From Spirochaetia bacterium (GTDB taxonomy: Bacteria > Spirochaetota > Leptospiria > Turneriellales > JAOUOS01): a stretch of 64,000 nt of DNA. Below the pieces are notes generated by a model. The model had not been told where the DNA came from. It saw nothing but the letters and a program-made list of their open reading frames with translations, and did not search any database. The translations under genes were made by a program, and so were the position numbers. Positions 20,286 through 28,983 of the stretch are shown in pieces. Each line of letters opens with the position of its first letter. Position 1 is the stretch's first letter. Where the stretch lies: positions 1-64,000 of the forward strand of contig JAOUOS010000005.1 in the NCBI GenBank assembly GCA_029880285.1. Direction: 5' to 3'.

Positions 20286-21239
20286 CTATCTCATACCTAA
20301 AAGGTATAATGCATAAACCACGTAAATAAACAAAAATAAAATTCCGTGCCATTTGCGTAAAATATGCTCTTTCATAAAATACAAAAGTATAAAAAGAATA
20401 AAAGATGAAAACAGCGCCATTAAAATATCTGGATTATTATTTTCTGCAACAGGCAACGGTCTTATAATGGCAGAAATTCCAAATACCCAAAATATGTTAA
20501 ATACATTGGAACCTATAACATTACCTATGGCGATATCTGATTTCTTTTTTAATGAAGCCGCAGCCGAGGCAGCAAGCTCGGGTAAAGATGTACCAATGGC
20601 AACAATAGTAAGACCAATAATATCTTCAGATAATCCTGAAATTTTTGCAATTTGAACGGCCCCATTTACAATCCAATTGCCGCCGTAAAACAAACCCAAA
20701 CAGCCAAATATGACAAGCCCAATAGATTTTAAAATATTACTTTGCTTTTTTTCACTTTCATCCGGCTTTTGACTTTTTGCAAGAGTAAAAACATAGTACA
20801 AAAAAATAGAAAAAAAACAAATAAGAATAAATCCGTCAACCCGGCTAATTTGATTTTGACTTAAATTATCTATACTTATGTCATTTGCGATAAAATATAA
20901 AACTAAAACAGCCAGCATTGAAAATGGAATTTCACGATATACTGTACTTTTTTGAACCCTAATGGGATAAATTACCGATGCTACACCCAAAATAAGAAGA
21001 GTGTTGGCAATATTACTGCCCACAATATTACCAAAAGCCACGCCAGCGTTACCTTCAATACTAGCTATAACATTTACTGCTAATTCAGGCGCCGATGTAC
21101 CAAATGCGACAATTGTTAACCCTACAACGAGATCTGAGACATGAAGTCTTTTTGCTATATCAGAAGCGCCTTCAACAAGAATATCGGCACCTTTAACTAA
21201 AAATAAAAAACCGACAAAAAATAAAAAATAAATGAGCAT
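20286..21239 (-). CDS. Calcium/sodium antiporter (CaCA family, YrbG-like)
   Basis: 317 residues, about 10 helices in two inverted halves. Each half has the alpha-repeat: GLTIVAFGTSAPELAVNV followed by GNIVGSNIANTLLILG, and GLTIVAIGTSLPELAASA followed by GNVIGSNVFNIFWVFG. These motifs bind Ca2+ and Na+ in the family. The start is 4 nt after the secF stop, so it is the distal gene of the yajC-secDF transcript. The functional link to secretion, if any, is unknown. Confidence 0.92.
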   Translation of the reverse strand: MLIYFLFFVGFLFLVKGADILVEGASDIAKRLHVSDLVVGLTIVAFGTSAPELAVNVIASIEGNAGVAFGNIVGSNIANTLLILGVASVIYPIRVQKSTVYREIPFSMLAVLVLYFIANDISIDNLSQNQISRVDGFILICFFSIFLYYVFTLAKSQKPDESEKKQSNILKSIGLVIFGCLGLFYGGNWIVNGAVQIAKISGLSEDIIGLTIVAIGTSLPELAASAAASLKKKSDIAIGNVIGSNVFNIFWVFGISAIIRPLPVAENNNPDILMALFSSFILFILLYFMKEHILRKWHGILFLFIYVVYALYLLGMR

Positions 21240-21243
21240 TAAA

Positions 21244-22188
21244 TCAGGTTTTTTTCGCGAACTTATCCCAAATTAAAACCACTGGACTGGCGATAAATGG
21301 TGAAGAATATGTACCAATAATTATGCCAAAAATTAATACAAGCGCCATATCTTTTAACATATCATCGGTTAAAAAATAAATTGCTGCCACAGCAACCAGC
21401 GTGGTAACTGACGTAATAATAGTTCTGGAAAGTGACTCATTTATACTTTGATTTATAGCTTTACCCATATCAATATTATCATGACCGCTTACATTTTCTC
21501 TAATTCTATCATATATTACAATCGTATCATTTATAGAATAGCCTAATATTGTCAGAAGGGCGGCTATAACAGGAATAGACAACGGAATTTCAAGAAAACC
21601 TATGATGCCTAATGTCATAAACAAATCATGCAAAAGAGCGATTAAGGCTCCCACCGCAAATTGAAATCGAAATCTAAATGTAACATATAGGGTGATTAGA
21701 ACAAGCGTTACCAAAAGAAGCTTAATAGCCGAGTCTTTTAAATAATCACCTACTGTGGGCCCTACATGATCAACACCGACAAATTCTATCTTTTGAGAAT
21801 CTCCAGAGACGATATCTGCTAACATTAAATACTTTATATAATCTACCGAATTTATAGAATAGTTCGCTTTATCTAATGCTTCTTTTTCTTTTTCTGCCTG
21901 CTCTTCTAATCTTTTTTCTTCCTGGCCGCCTATTTCTATTTTTGCCATATTGGCGCTGCCTTTATCTGTTTTTTGAACAACGGCGTTTATACTTCTATTT
22001 GAAAAAAAATCTCTTAGCGACTCAATAGTTACCTTATCATTTAATGAAATTTCAAGCTTTATACCACCCGCAAAGTCTATGCCTTTGCTAAACCCATTAA
22101 AAACATAAAAAGTTTTATAATACGCGCCAACTATTATAAATATAGACAAACTTATCGCGGCCCATTTAAACTTAACAAATGGTATCAT
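21244..22188 (-). CDS. secF: Protein translocase subunit SecF
   Basis: Accessory proton-driven component of Sec translocation. 314 residues, six helices. N-terminal FSKGIDFAGGIKLEIS, a periplasmic region with an unusual Glu/Lys/Ala-rich stretch (about residues 85-110), then the RND-like core with ALLTILGYSINDTIVIYDRIRE and INESLSRTIITSVTTL. Starts with ATG overlapping the secD stop by 4 bp; GGAGG precedes it. Confidence 0.95.
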   Translation of the reverse strand: MIPFVKFKWAAISLSIFIIVGAYYKTFYVFNGFSKGIDFAGGIKLEISLNDKVTIESLRDFFSNRSINAVVQKTDKGSANMAKIEIGGQEEKRLEEQAEKEKEALDKANYSINSVDYIKYLMLADIVSGDSQKIEFVGVDHVGPTVGDYLKDSAIKLLLVTLVLITLYVTFRFRFQFAVGALIALLHDLFMTLGIIGFLEIPLSIPVIAALLTILGYSINDTIVIYDRIRENVSGHDNIDMGKAINQSINESLSRTIITSVTTLVAVAAIYFLTDDMLKDMALVLIFGIIIGTYSSPFIASPVVLIWDKFAKKT

Positions 22189-24077
22189 TCTACTGCCTCC
22201 TTCACTTGAGTTCTATTTTTTTCGCTTTGTGACTTTTGATGTTTACCAAAACCCAAATGTAAAGTTTTTACGTTCATATCATATACCATCAAATAAAAAA
22301 GTGTTTTAGAAACAAATAATGAAGTAAAAAGAGAAGAAAGTATACCTATAAAAAGAGTAACCGCGAAACCCTTAATTGGTCCTACACCAAACTGCGAAAG
22401 TACAATGGCGGCGAGCATCGTGGTAAGGTTACTGTCTAATATTGTCCATGTCGCCCTGTCAAACCCCTGCGTTACAGCAAGCTTTAAGTTTTTACCCCTA
22501 TTAATTTCTTCTTTGATACGTTCATAAATAATAACATTCGCGTCAACTACCATACCAAGAGTTAATACAACACCTGCCAACCCCGGCAGAGTAATAGTAA
22601 AATCCATAAGTGCTAAAATTGCCGACATAAATAGTAAATTTAACACAAGGGCTATAACCGCAATAATACCTGCTGTATGATAATAAACTAACATAAAAAC
22701 CGTAACAGCCAAAAGCCCTAATAAAATAGCCTCTAGACCATTTTTTGTAGATTCTTTACCAAGCGAAGGTCCTACTGATCGTTCTTCTACTATTTTCATA
22801 GGAACAGGTAAAGCGCCCTCTTTTATAATTAAGGCGAGATCTTTTGCTTCCTGCGCCGTAAAAGAACCGTTAATAACAGCGCTGCCTCCTGTTATTGGTT
22901 CATTTATAGTAGGCGCTGAACGAATTTTTTCATCAATGATAATTGCCATCTCACGCCCTTTGTTCTTAGTTGTTATATCGGCAAAGACTTTACTGCCTTC
23001 AGGCGTAAGAATAAAGCTGACTTCATTTTCAAGTCTGTCTTGATTAAAGCTGACATAAGCGTTAGCTATGGCGTCACCGTCAAGAGCAACCTGCCTTTCT
23101 AAAACCATAAAATGAGAAGGAGTAAGCACGCTTTGGGCCTCAACCACTCTTTTTTTCCAATAGATAGAAATTTCAAAATTTTCAGGCAAGCCGGTTTCTA
23201 TTTTAATTTTTTTCAATAGATCTGCTTTTGCCGCTTCACTTTCAAGTTTTACATATTCATCAAAATAATCCATTGCTTTTCGCGTATATTCACCAACACC
23301 GCCGCCTGCTCTTGGTTCGGCAAGGCGGTATTCTACTCTTGCTGTTGAAGCTATTATCTTTTTAGCATGTTCAGGAGAGCTCACACCCGGCAGTGACACT
23401 TCAATTTTATCAACTCCCTGAATTCTAATTAAAGGTTCAGATACGCCTGTTTTATCAATTCTTGATCTTATTTTCTCAAGAGCCTGTGATACTCTCTCTT
23501 TTTTCTTTTGAGGCGATAAGTTTTTTTCATCTTCAATAAATTGAAGCTCAGATTCAAACTTTGACTTTTCATTTTTATTTTTAGCTTTTTCTATATTTTC
23601 TTTTAGATTTTTTATATAATCTGCTGAATATCTGCTTTCAATTTGATTTTGCAGTTTTTTAAAATCTGCTTCTAAAACCAAATTCATACCACCCTGTAAA
23701 TCAAGTCCAAGTTTAAACGGCTTTGCCATAAAAGATTTTTCAATCCACATTTTTTCTAAAATTACTCTTTCAGAATCAACACCATTTAAACGTGAAATTT
23801 CATTTAAAAATGCCGCTTGAACAAATGAACCTTTTATTTCAAGATAAGTTTCATCTTTATCTTCTTTTGATTTTGATGTCTTTTTTTCACTTTTATAATC
23901 TGGATAATGTTCAGTTAAATATTTTTTTACCACACCAAGATTTTCTTGAAGTTCAACATCAGATAGACCCGGTAAAAAATATACCTTTACAATTCTCTCT
24001 CCAAAATTTGGCCATACCAATAAAACCGAAAGAAATAAAATTAAACTAATTGTAATTAATCGTGACCGCGTATTCAA
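22185..24077 (-). CDS. secD: Protein translocase subunit SecD
   Basis: 630 residues. Contains LGLDLQGGMNLVLEAD, IRSRIDKTGVSEPLIRIQG, IEVSLPGV, and the membrane core LAGVVLTLGMVVDANVIIYE with FDRATWTILDSNLTTM. Forms the SecDF complex that uses the proton gradient to pull exported proteins. The start is TTG at 24077, supported by AGGAGG 8 nt upstream; no ATG lies nearby in frame. A charged Lys/Glu linker (about residues 130-170) makes the first periplasmic domain longer than usual. Confidence 0.95.
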   Translation of the reverse strand: MNTRSRLITISLILFLSVLLVWPNFGERIVKVYFLPGLSDVELQENLGVVKKYLTEHYPDYKSEKKTSKSKEDKDETYLEIKGSFVQAAFLNEISRLNGVDSERVILEKMWIEKSFMAKPFKLGLDLQGGMNLVLEADFKKLQNQIESRYSADYIKNLKENIEKAKNKNEKSKFESELQFIEDEKNLSPQKKKERVSQALEKIRSRIDKTGVSEPLIRIQGVDKIEVSLPGVSSPEHAKKIIASTARVEYRLAEPRAGGGVGEYTRKAMDYFDEYVKLESEAAKADLLKKIKIETGLPENFEISIYWKKRVVEAQSVLTPSHFMVLERQVALDGDAIANAYVSFNQDRLENEVSFILTPEGSKVFADITTKNKGREMAIIIDEKIRSAPTINEPITGGSAVINGSFTAQEAKDLALIIKEGALPVPMKIVEERSVGPSLGKESTKNGLEAILLGLLAVTVFMLVYYHTAGIIAVIALVLNLLFMSAILALMDFTITLPGLAGVVLTLGMVVDANVIIYERIKEEINRGKNLKLAVTQGFDRATWTILDSNLTTMLAAIVLSQFGVGPIKGFAVTLFIGILSSLFTSLFVSKTLFYLMVYDMNVKTLHLGFGKHQKSQSEKNRTQVKEAVE

Positions 24078-24096
24078 TGATAATGCCTCCTGTAAT

Positions 24097-24786
24097 TTAT
24101 TTTAAACCTCTTGTATAATCGCCTCTTTTTATTTTTTTCACTCTTATTCGATATAAAATAAAAACAATCAATATACCAATTACAATTAAAATTTGCGTAA
24201 AACTTGGCAACTTAATTTTTAAATTTATTTCATTATTGCCATCTTCTGTTTCATGTTCCTCTTCATTCTTTTCTACTGCTGCTAATCTTTCAATAATAAT
24301 TGATTTTTCTACCTTCGGGGATAAAAATTCGCTGGTATCTTCTATCTCAGGAATATATCTCGTCTCATATAAAAAAGACGGGTTTTCTGGAGCGTTATTT
24401 AACTGTTCTGTAATAACAGAAGGAATAACTCTCTGGTATTTTTTTTTTATTGGGATCACATTTATCTCATCTTGTTGAGTTATTTTCTCTTCTGCTGACT
24501 CGGGTGCTTCTATGGTTTCTATGGTTTCTATTTGCCTGGCAGATTCATCTGACTCATTTTCCCTATCAACTGAGGGAGTTTCATCTTGAATAATATCATA
24601 ATCTAAAATTTTTTTTTCATTTTCTACACTAGCTTCTGCTTTGTTTGCTTCTTCGGTAATATCTTCAGACAATGGAACTTTTTCTTGACTAAAAGAATTC
24701 TTAGAAATTAGGAATACTAGAAAATAAAAGCTGAATATTAGCGGCAGCTTTCTTTGTATTTTCAGGAGTTTTAATAAGGCCGCCAT
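24097..24786 (-). CDS. Single-pass membrane protein of unknown function in the yajC-secD operon
   Basis: 229 residues: N-terminal signal or anchor (PLIFSFYFLVFLISKNSFS), then about 130 residues rich in Glu, Asp and Ser with low complexity, then a C-terminal helix (ILIVIGILIVFILYRIRV) and a basic tail. The acidic middle would lie outside the cytoplasm with a short KK/R tail inside. Positioned between yajC (7-nt gap) and secD (19-nt gap), so it is made with the Sec accessory complex. I do not recognise a family; a role with SecDF is inference from position only. Confidence 0.75.
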   Translation of the reverse strand: MAALLKLLKIQRKLPLIFSFYFLVFLISKNSFSQEKVPLSEDITEEANKAEASVENEKKILDYDIIQDETPSVDRENESDESARQIETIETIEAPESAEEKITQQDEINVIPIKKKYQRVIPSVITEQLNNAPENPSFLYETRYIPEIEDTSEFLSPKVEKSIIIERLAAVEKNEEEHETEDGNNEINLKIKLPSFTQILIVIGILIVFILYRIRVKKIKRGDYTRGLK

Positions 24787-24793
24787 AAAACGG

Positions 24794-25207
24794 TTATTTT
24801 TTCTTGCTTTTTACTTCAGGCTTTTTATCAATACTTCCCGGAGGTTTGGGATTAATAGCTTCTATCGCGTTAATACTGGCTTCTACTTTTACATTATCAG
24901 CAATTTTAATAACTGCGATTCCTTCTTCATCTTTAATGCCAACGATTACCCCCCAAATACCGCCTTTTGTAATAACTTTATCACCTTTAACAATTTTTTT
25001 AAGCTGTTCGCGGCGTTCTTTTTCTTTTTTTTGCTGCGGTCTAATAAGTAAAAAATAAAAAACTCCTAATAAAAGCAACGGGAAAAGCAATGTTAGGCTG
25101 CTGCCTCCCGGAGGGGCGCTAGGCATTTGGCCGGGAGCAGAAGGTGCTTGAGCCGGAGAATCACCTGATGAGACAACTTGTGCTATAATAAGTTCATGAT
25201 TTTTCAT
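24794..25207 (-). CDS. yajC: Preprotein translocase subunit YajC
   Basis: 137 residues. One membrane helix (LTLLFPLLLLGVFYFLLIRPQQKKEKERREQ) with the family RPQQKK signature, followed by a small beta domain (GDKVITKGGIWGVIVGI). Unusual are a Pro/Ala/Ser-rich stretch of about 25 residues before the helix and a KKPEVKSKKK tail. First gene of the leftward sec operon. Confidence 0.93.
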   Translation of the reverse strand: MKNHELIIAQVVSSGDSPAQAPSAPGQMPSAPPGGSSLTLLFPLLLLGVFYFLLIRPQQKKEKERREQLKKIVKGDKVITKGGIWGVIVGIKDEEGIAVIKIADNVKVEASINAIEAINPKPPGSIDKKPEVKSKKK

Positions 25208-25237
25208 ATTTTGTCAAAAAATATATATGATATATAG

Positions 25238-25243
25238 CGTCAA
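25238..25243 (-). promoter_or_regulatory. -35-like TTGACG box 30 nt before yajC
   Basis: TTGACG on the minus strand at 25243-25238 with exactly 30 nt before the yajC ATG (25207). The same distance is seen for ccmE and the gene at 14918. The -10 is AT-rich and cannot be fixed uniquely. Confidence 0.35.
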
Positions 25244-25283
25244 TCTCAATTAAAACCAGAATTTTGCAAATAATATGAACTAT

Positions 25284-25718
25284 TTAAATCAATTTTATTT
25301 CAATTTGACCATTCAAATTAATAATGATAACACAGCTTGAACCCGGATATTCTTCAAAAGTTTCATCCGTAACATAAATAAAATCATCATTTTCAGGAAT
25401 GCCAACAATAATTAACGTAGATTTATCACTGCTTACAGTATAAAATTCTTCTTTAAATTCTCCAACAGCTAATTTCAATACATCTAAATTTGTTTCTGTG
25501 TATAGTTTTTGTAGATTATCTCCTAATACTTCTCCCTCATGAAAGTCAAGATTGCTTCCTGACCATAATTCTACAACTATTTCATGACCATAATCATTTT
25601 GAATTTGAATTATAATATCTTTGGGCGCACTTGACTCATTATCATCAGTATCATTATTAATATTTTCACATTGTAAAAACACAGTAAAGACAAAAATAAA
25701 ATATAGTATTTTTTTCAT
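25284..25718 (-). CDS. Small lipoprotein of unknown function
   Basis: 144 residues from the ATG at 25718. An ATG at 25730 overlaps the upstream stop (ATGA), but GAGG just before 25718 and the clean signal peptide MKKILYFIFVFTVFLQC favour the inner start. Lipobox FLQC with Cys17. The mature part begins with a flexible NNDTDDNESS linker and ends with beta-rich segments (IIIQIQNDYGHEIVVELW, CVIIINLNGQIEIKLI). No family recognised. Last gene of a three-gene envelope unit. Confidence 0.7.
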   Translation of the reverse strand: MKKILYFIFVFTVFLQCENINNDTDDNESSAPKDIIIQIQNDYGHEIVVELWSGSNLDFHEGEVLGDNLQKLYTETNLDVLKLAVGEFKEEFYTVSSDKSTLIIVGIPENDDFIYVTDETFEEYPGSSCVIIINLNGQIEIKLI

Positions 25719-25726
25719 AATAAACC

Positions 25727-26269
25727 TCATTGATAATTAAATAACAACGCCGGGCTTGAATGCGTTAAAGCGAAACTATCATCATAGCCTAAAACAATCC
25801 AATAGTAGCTGCCGCCTTCAAGATAAACTTTCTCTGTTTTACTTAATATTTCTAATGTATTATCCGGTAGGCATTTATATAAATTAGAAAGCTGAACGGT
25901 TCTTCCATCCCAGTCATGAGAAGCAATATTGCTTACGCCGGCGATACAGCTTTCATCAATTATGCCTTTTTCTAAGTTTTCAGCAGAAGGGAGTTTATTA
26001 AAAATTAAAAGAGCCCCATAAGTTACACTGCTGGCTTCAAAGGTAAACGTACTTTTAGAACTTATAGTCTGACCCGGAAAAGGATTTAGCTGGTTAATTC
26101 TTTCTGTATTTTTAAAAAATATGTCTTTTGGTTGAATAGCAGATATGTTTACATCACGGGTATCTTCGGTATCATTTTCAACTTTTGTACAATGAATATT
26201 CAAAAAAACAGAAACAACAATTAATATATTTAGAATTTCTTTTCTTCTAAAAACAACATTTATTTTCAT
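25727..26269 (-). CDS. Putative lipoprotein of unknown function
   Basis: 180 residues; signal peptide with lipobox LNIHC at Cys27, then a NDTEDTRD linker very like that of the next gene. The mature part looks like a beta-sandwich (FPGQTISSKSTFTFEASS, GGSYYWIVLGYDDSFAL), the pattern of a ligand-binding or Ig-like domain on the envelope. It follows the CsgG-PEGA gene by 11 nt and its stop overlaps the following frame. Function unknown. Confidence 0.7.
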   Translation of the reverse strand: MKINVVFRRKEILNILIVVSVFLNIHCTKVENDTEDTRDVNISAIQPKDIFFKNTERINQLNPFPGQTISSKSTFTFEASSVTYGALLIFNKLPSAENLEKGIIDESCIAGVSNIASHDWDGRTVQLSNLYKCLPDNTLEILSKTEKVYLEGGSYYWIVLGYDDSFALTHSSPALLFNYQ

Positions 26270-26280
26270 AACTTTTTTAC

Positions 26281-27582
26281 TTATATTGAAAATCTAAAAC
26301 CAAAACCAACATTAACAGCCTGATAGTTATACTTTAACTCATTAATCTCAGTTCCTCCGAAAAAATTAACCTTATTTACCGTCTCTCTTGTACTTTTTAA
26401 CGGAGCATATATATATCTAGCCTCAATATACAATCCAAAAGACGAATAGGGCAATATATTTATACCTAAAACAGGGCCTAGGGTAAAAATTGTGTCTTTA
26501 TTAAGTTTACGGTTGAAAAATTCTTCTTTATACCCTTCCTCTTTAATCCAATTCATTCCTAAAAATAATCCCGTGTAAACATTTAAATATCTGGTTATAT
26601 CAAAAGGAGAATACTGAATAACCGTATTTAATATATAAAAATTAATATTTCTTTTTTCTGATTTTTCTGTATAAGGCACTTCATAATTATATTCATAGAA
26701 AAACTCATTATAATTCATAGCAAATTCTAATAAAAAATTAAAACGATTATAAGTATGGCTGACCGCGAATAAATAAATAAATTCTTCATTATCATATAAA
26801 TTTTTTAATGGTATAAAATAATGCGCAGCCGCCGAAATATTTGAGGTGTTTTTAATAATTCTTTCATACAAAAAAGCCTGCACCATGGCCTCTTTTTCTT
26901 TTTCAACTTGAATTTCAGTTTCATAGTCTTCGTATCCTTTCAGTAAGATTTCTACCTCAAAGCTGCCTGTTAAAGTTTTATGACCAATAATGGGAGTTTT
27001 TCCTATTAAGTTACCATTTAAATATACATCTGCGCCTTCTGGTATAGATTTTATAGATATGCTGCCTGTATCTTTGCCCGATAAAATAGCGGCCATTATT
27101 TTAGATTCATTTTCAATTTCAGGTAAAATATTATCAATAGAACCAGTAATACTTTTAGAAGTAAATACTTTAGCGCTTGAAACTTCTACGGCTTTTATAT
27201 TTACAATTAAATTTGAAGATGAACCGCTGTAAGAGCCAAAAACTAAAAAATCAGCGTTTAACTTGCTGCCCTCTTTTATGAGTTTTTGTTCATTAAAAAG
27301 GCCTGTTTGTTGAAGTTCTATTTCTTTTAATATTTTATTAAAGTCAACTCTTTCAATTACTGAAATAGAATTTTCTTTAATCATTCCGTTAGTTACCGAT
27401 TCATATATATTTCTCGCTAAAAAATCTAGCCCCTTGTTTTGTGTGCTATTTTCAAATTTTAAAACCGCTATCGTTTTTTTTTCTTCACCATAAATACTTA
27501 AAGCGGCTAACATGTAAAATATAGCGATAAAAAATATTAATTTTTTACCAAATAAAAATTGAATATGAGTTTTATTTCTCAT
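26281..27582 (-). CDS. CsgG-like / PEGA / outer-membrane beta-barrel fusion protein
   Basis: 433 residues. Signal peptide or anchor (1-32), then a CsgG/FlgO-like alpha/beta domain (about 35-165: TIAVLKFENSTQNKGLDFLA, VIERVDFNKILKEIELQQTG, LNADFLVFGSY), a PEGA carbohydrate-type beta domain (about 172-235: IKSIPEGADVYLNGNLIGKT), and a C-terminal part of about 190 residues of alternating amphipathic strands ending in aromatic FGFRFSI, as in outer-membrane barrels. The set suggests an outer-membrane anchored sensor or assembly factor. First of three leftward genes encoding envelope proteins. Confidence 0.8.
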   Translation of the reverse strand: MRNKTHIQFLFGKKLIFFIAIFYMLAALSIYGEEKKTIAVLKFENSTQNKGLDFLARNIYESVTNGMIKENSISVIERVDFNKILKEIELQQTGLFNEQKLIKEGSKLNADFLVFGSYSGSSSNLIVNIKAVEVSSAKVFTSKSITGSIDNILPEIENESKIMAAILSGKDTGSISIKSIPEGADVYLNGNLIGKTPIIGHKTLTGSFEVEILLKGYEDYETEIQVEKEKEAMVQAFLYERIIKNTSNISAAAHYFIPLKNLYDNEEFIYLFAVSHTYNRFNFLLEFAMNYNEFFYEYNYEVPYTEKSEKRNINFYILNTVIQYSPFDITRYLNVYTGLFLGMNWIKEEGYKEEFFNRKLNKDTIFTLGPVLGINILPYSSFGLYIEARYIYAPLKSTRETVNKVNFFGGTEINELKYNYQAVNVGFGFRFSI

Positions 27583-27648
27583 TAGCTATGTACATACGTC
27601 TCTTTATATTTCATAAATTAAATTCAAGCGGTATCTGTAAATTATTTT

Positions 27649-28698
27649 TTACTTATTATTTTCTTTTTCACCATTTTCTTTTTTATCTTCAGGTTTTTCA
27701 AGCCAATATTCCTCTAAAGTCTGCGGCATACCTTTTAATTTTTCTCTAGGCTGACGATAAGAAAAAGATAGAGAAAGATATGTTTTATCACCCATAAGGT
27801 TCGCGGGTAAATATGCCCCCGATAAATCAATACCTACCCTGCTTATTTTATACTCCATACCCATTCCTATAGCAAAAGAGCTATCTGAAATAGTATCAAA
27901 CATATAACTGCTTCTTAAAAAGAAAGAAATACTTTTTAAATGATACGATGTTTCTATGCCGATGCCGTAATTTATAGTTTCATCTATTTTATACTTAAAT
28001 TGTGGACCTATTGAAATATCAAATCCTTTTTCCATAATATTTTTATATTCAAAATTAACCGCAGTTCTTACCGCCATAGGCAGGGGAGAGCCTTCGCTTA
28101 TAAAAACTGTATCTGGACCCATGTTTTCAACATCTAAAGCCAGCCAAAGAGCGTATTTTCCCCAGAAAAAAGCTTTTTTGCTGGCAATATCAAAGGCAAA
28201 ATTATTGGCCGTATATTCGGCAATTTTTTGCCTGAAAAATTTCGCATTTGTCCCGACTGTTATATGCGAAGGCAAAATAATAGAATAATTTAAAAAAACC
28301 GCGGTATCAAAACTGCCTAGTTGACCTATATTATTGCCTCTTTCATCAATATTTTCAAATTTACCATAATCTAAATATAAAACACCCAATCCCAGACTGC
28401 CCCACCTTTGGGGTAACGTATAACTCACAGCTAAATTAGCGTATTTGATTGTTTCAAAAAAAGTATAATACCCCATACTGCTCTGCCATGCAGGCGGCGT
28501 TTCATCAAAAAAAGCTAGCGTAGCGGCAGCGTCTGAAAATATATTTTCAATACCTTTTATATTAGCCGGCTTGCCATATGAATGCTCTTTTGCGTTATGC
28601 GGCAGTTCAAGAAAAGACGCTCCTGTAGCTGTTTGAGCGTGCATTGAAAAAGCCCAAATAAAAAAAAAACAAAAATAATAGTAAATATTTATCCGCAT
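27649..28698 (-). CDS. PorV/UPF0164-like outer-membrane beta-barrel protein
   Basis: 349 residues with signal peptide (MRINIYYYFCFFFIWAFSMHAQ). The mature start TGASFLELPHNAKEHSYGKP followed by SDAAATLAFFDETPPAWQSS matches the PorV/PorQ and UPF0164 pattern (GAxFLxL...RxxxxGxA ... NPAxL). The rest is alternating beta strands. The C-terminus has a charged extension (EKPEDKKENGEKENNK) not expected in a barrel terminus. UPF0164 proteins are common in spirochaetes and PorV belongs to type IX secretion in Bacteroidetes; no other type IX gene is visible here. Confidence 0.8.
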   Translation of the reverse strand: MRINIYYYFCFFFIWAFSMHAQTATGASFLELPHNAKEHSYGKPANIKGIENIFSDAAATLAFFDETPPAWQSSMGYYTFFETIKYANLAVSYTLPQRWGSLGLGVLYLDYGKFENIDERGNNIGQLGSFDTAVFLNYSIILPSHITVGTNAKFFRQKIAEYTANNFAFDIASKKAFFWGKYALWLALDVENMGPDTVFISEGSPLPMAVRTAVNFEYKNIMEKGFDISIGPQFKYKIDETINYGIGIETSYHLKSISFFLRSSYMFDTISDSSFAIGMGMEYKISRVGIDLSGAYLPANLMGDKTYLSLSFSYRQPREKLKGMPQTLEEYWLEKPEDKKENGEKENNK

Positions 28699-28811
28699 TT
28701 CTTATATATTAGACGAAAAAAAATCGTATATTTTAAACTTTTTTCTGTTATATCCTTTATATAGTAAAATTAACGGAAAACAAGCAAGAAAACTATAAAT
28801 ATTAATTATAA

Positions 28812-28928
28812 CTTTTTGAGAAAAAGCATGATAAACAATTTATAGTTGTTTTTGACGCGATTAAAGAACTACAAAACCCGCTAGAGAAGAAGAAAAGAAA
28901 AATAGGCTTTGACCGGAAAAAAGAATAA
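28812..28928 (+). pseudogene. Remnant of an ORF6N-domain (phage-type DNA-binding) protein, C-terminal end
   Basis: A 38-codon open stretch between stops encodes KKHDKQFIVVFDAIKEL, then QNPLEKKKRKIGF and a short basic end. This is the usual C-terminal signature of ORF6N-domain proteins (KxxDxQFxxVFDAIxxLM...KKIGF), which are phage- or defence-associated. The upstream domain is not readable in any frame within the 285-bp gap, so only the tail survives. No start codon or ribosome site. A further short open stretch (EAAIAQMPES, to 28986) follows but is too short to judge. Confidence 0.45.
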
Positions 28929-28983
28929 GACTTATAAAAAAATAAAAAATTTTCGAAGCCGCAATCGCACAGATGCCAGAGTC

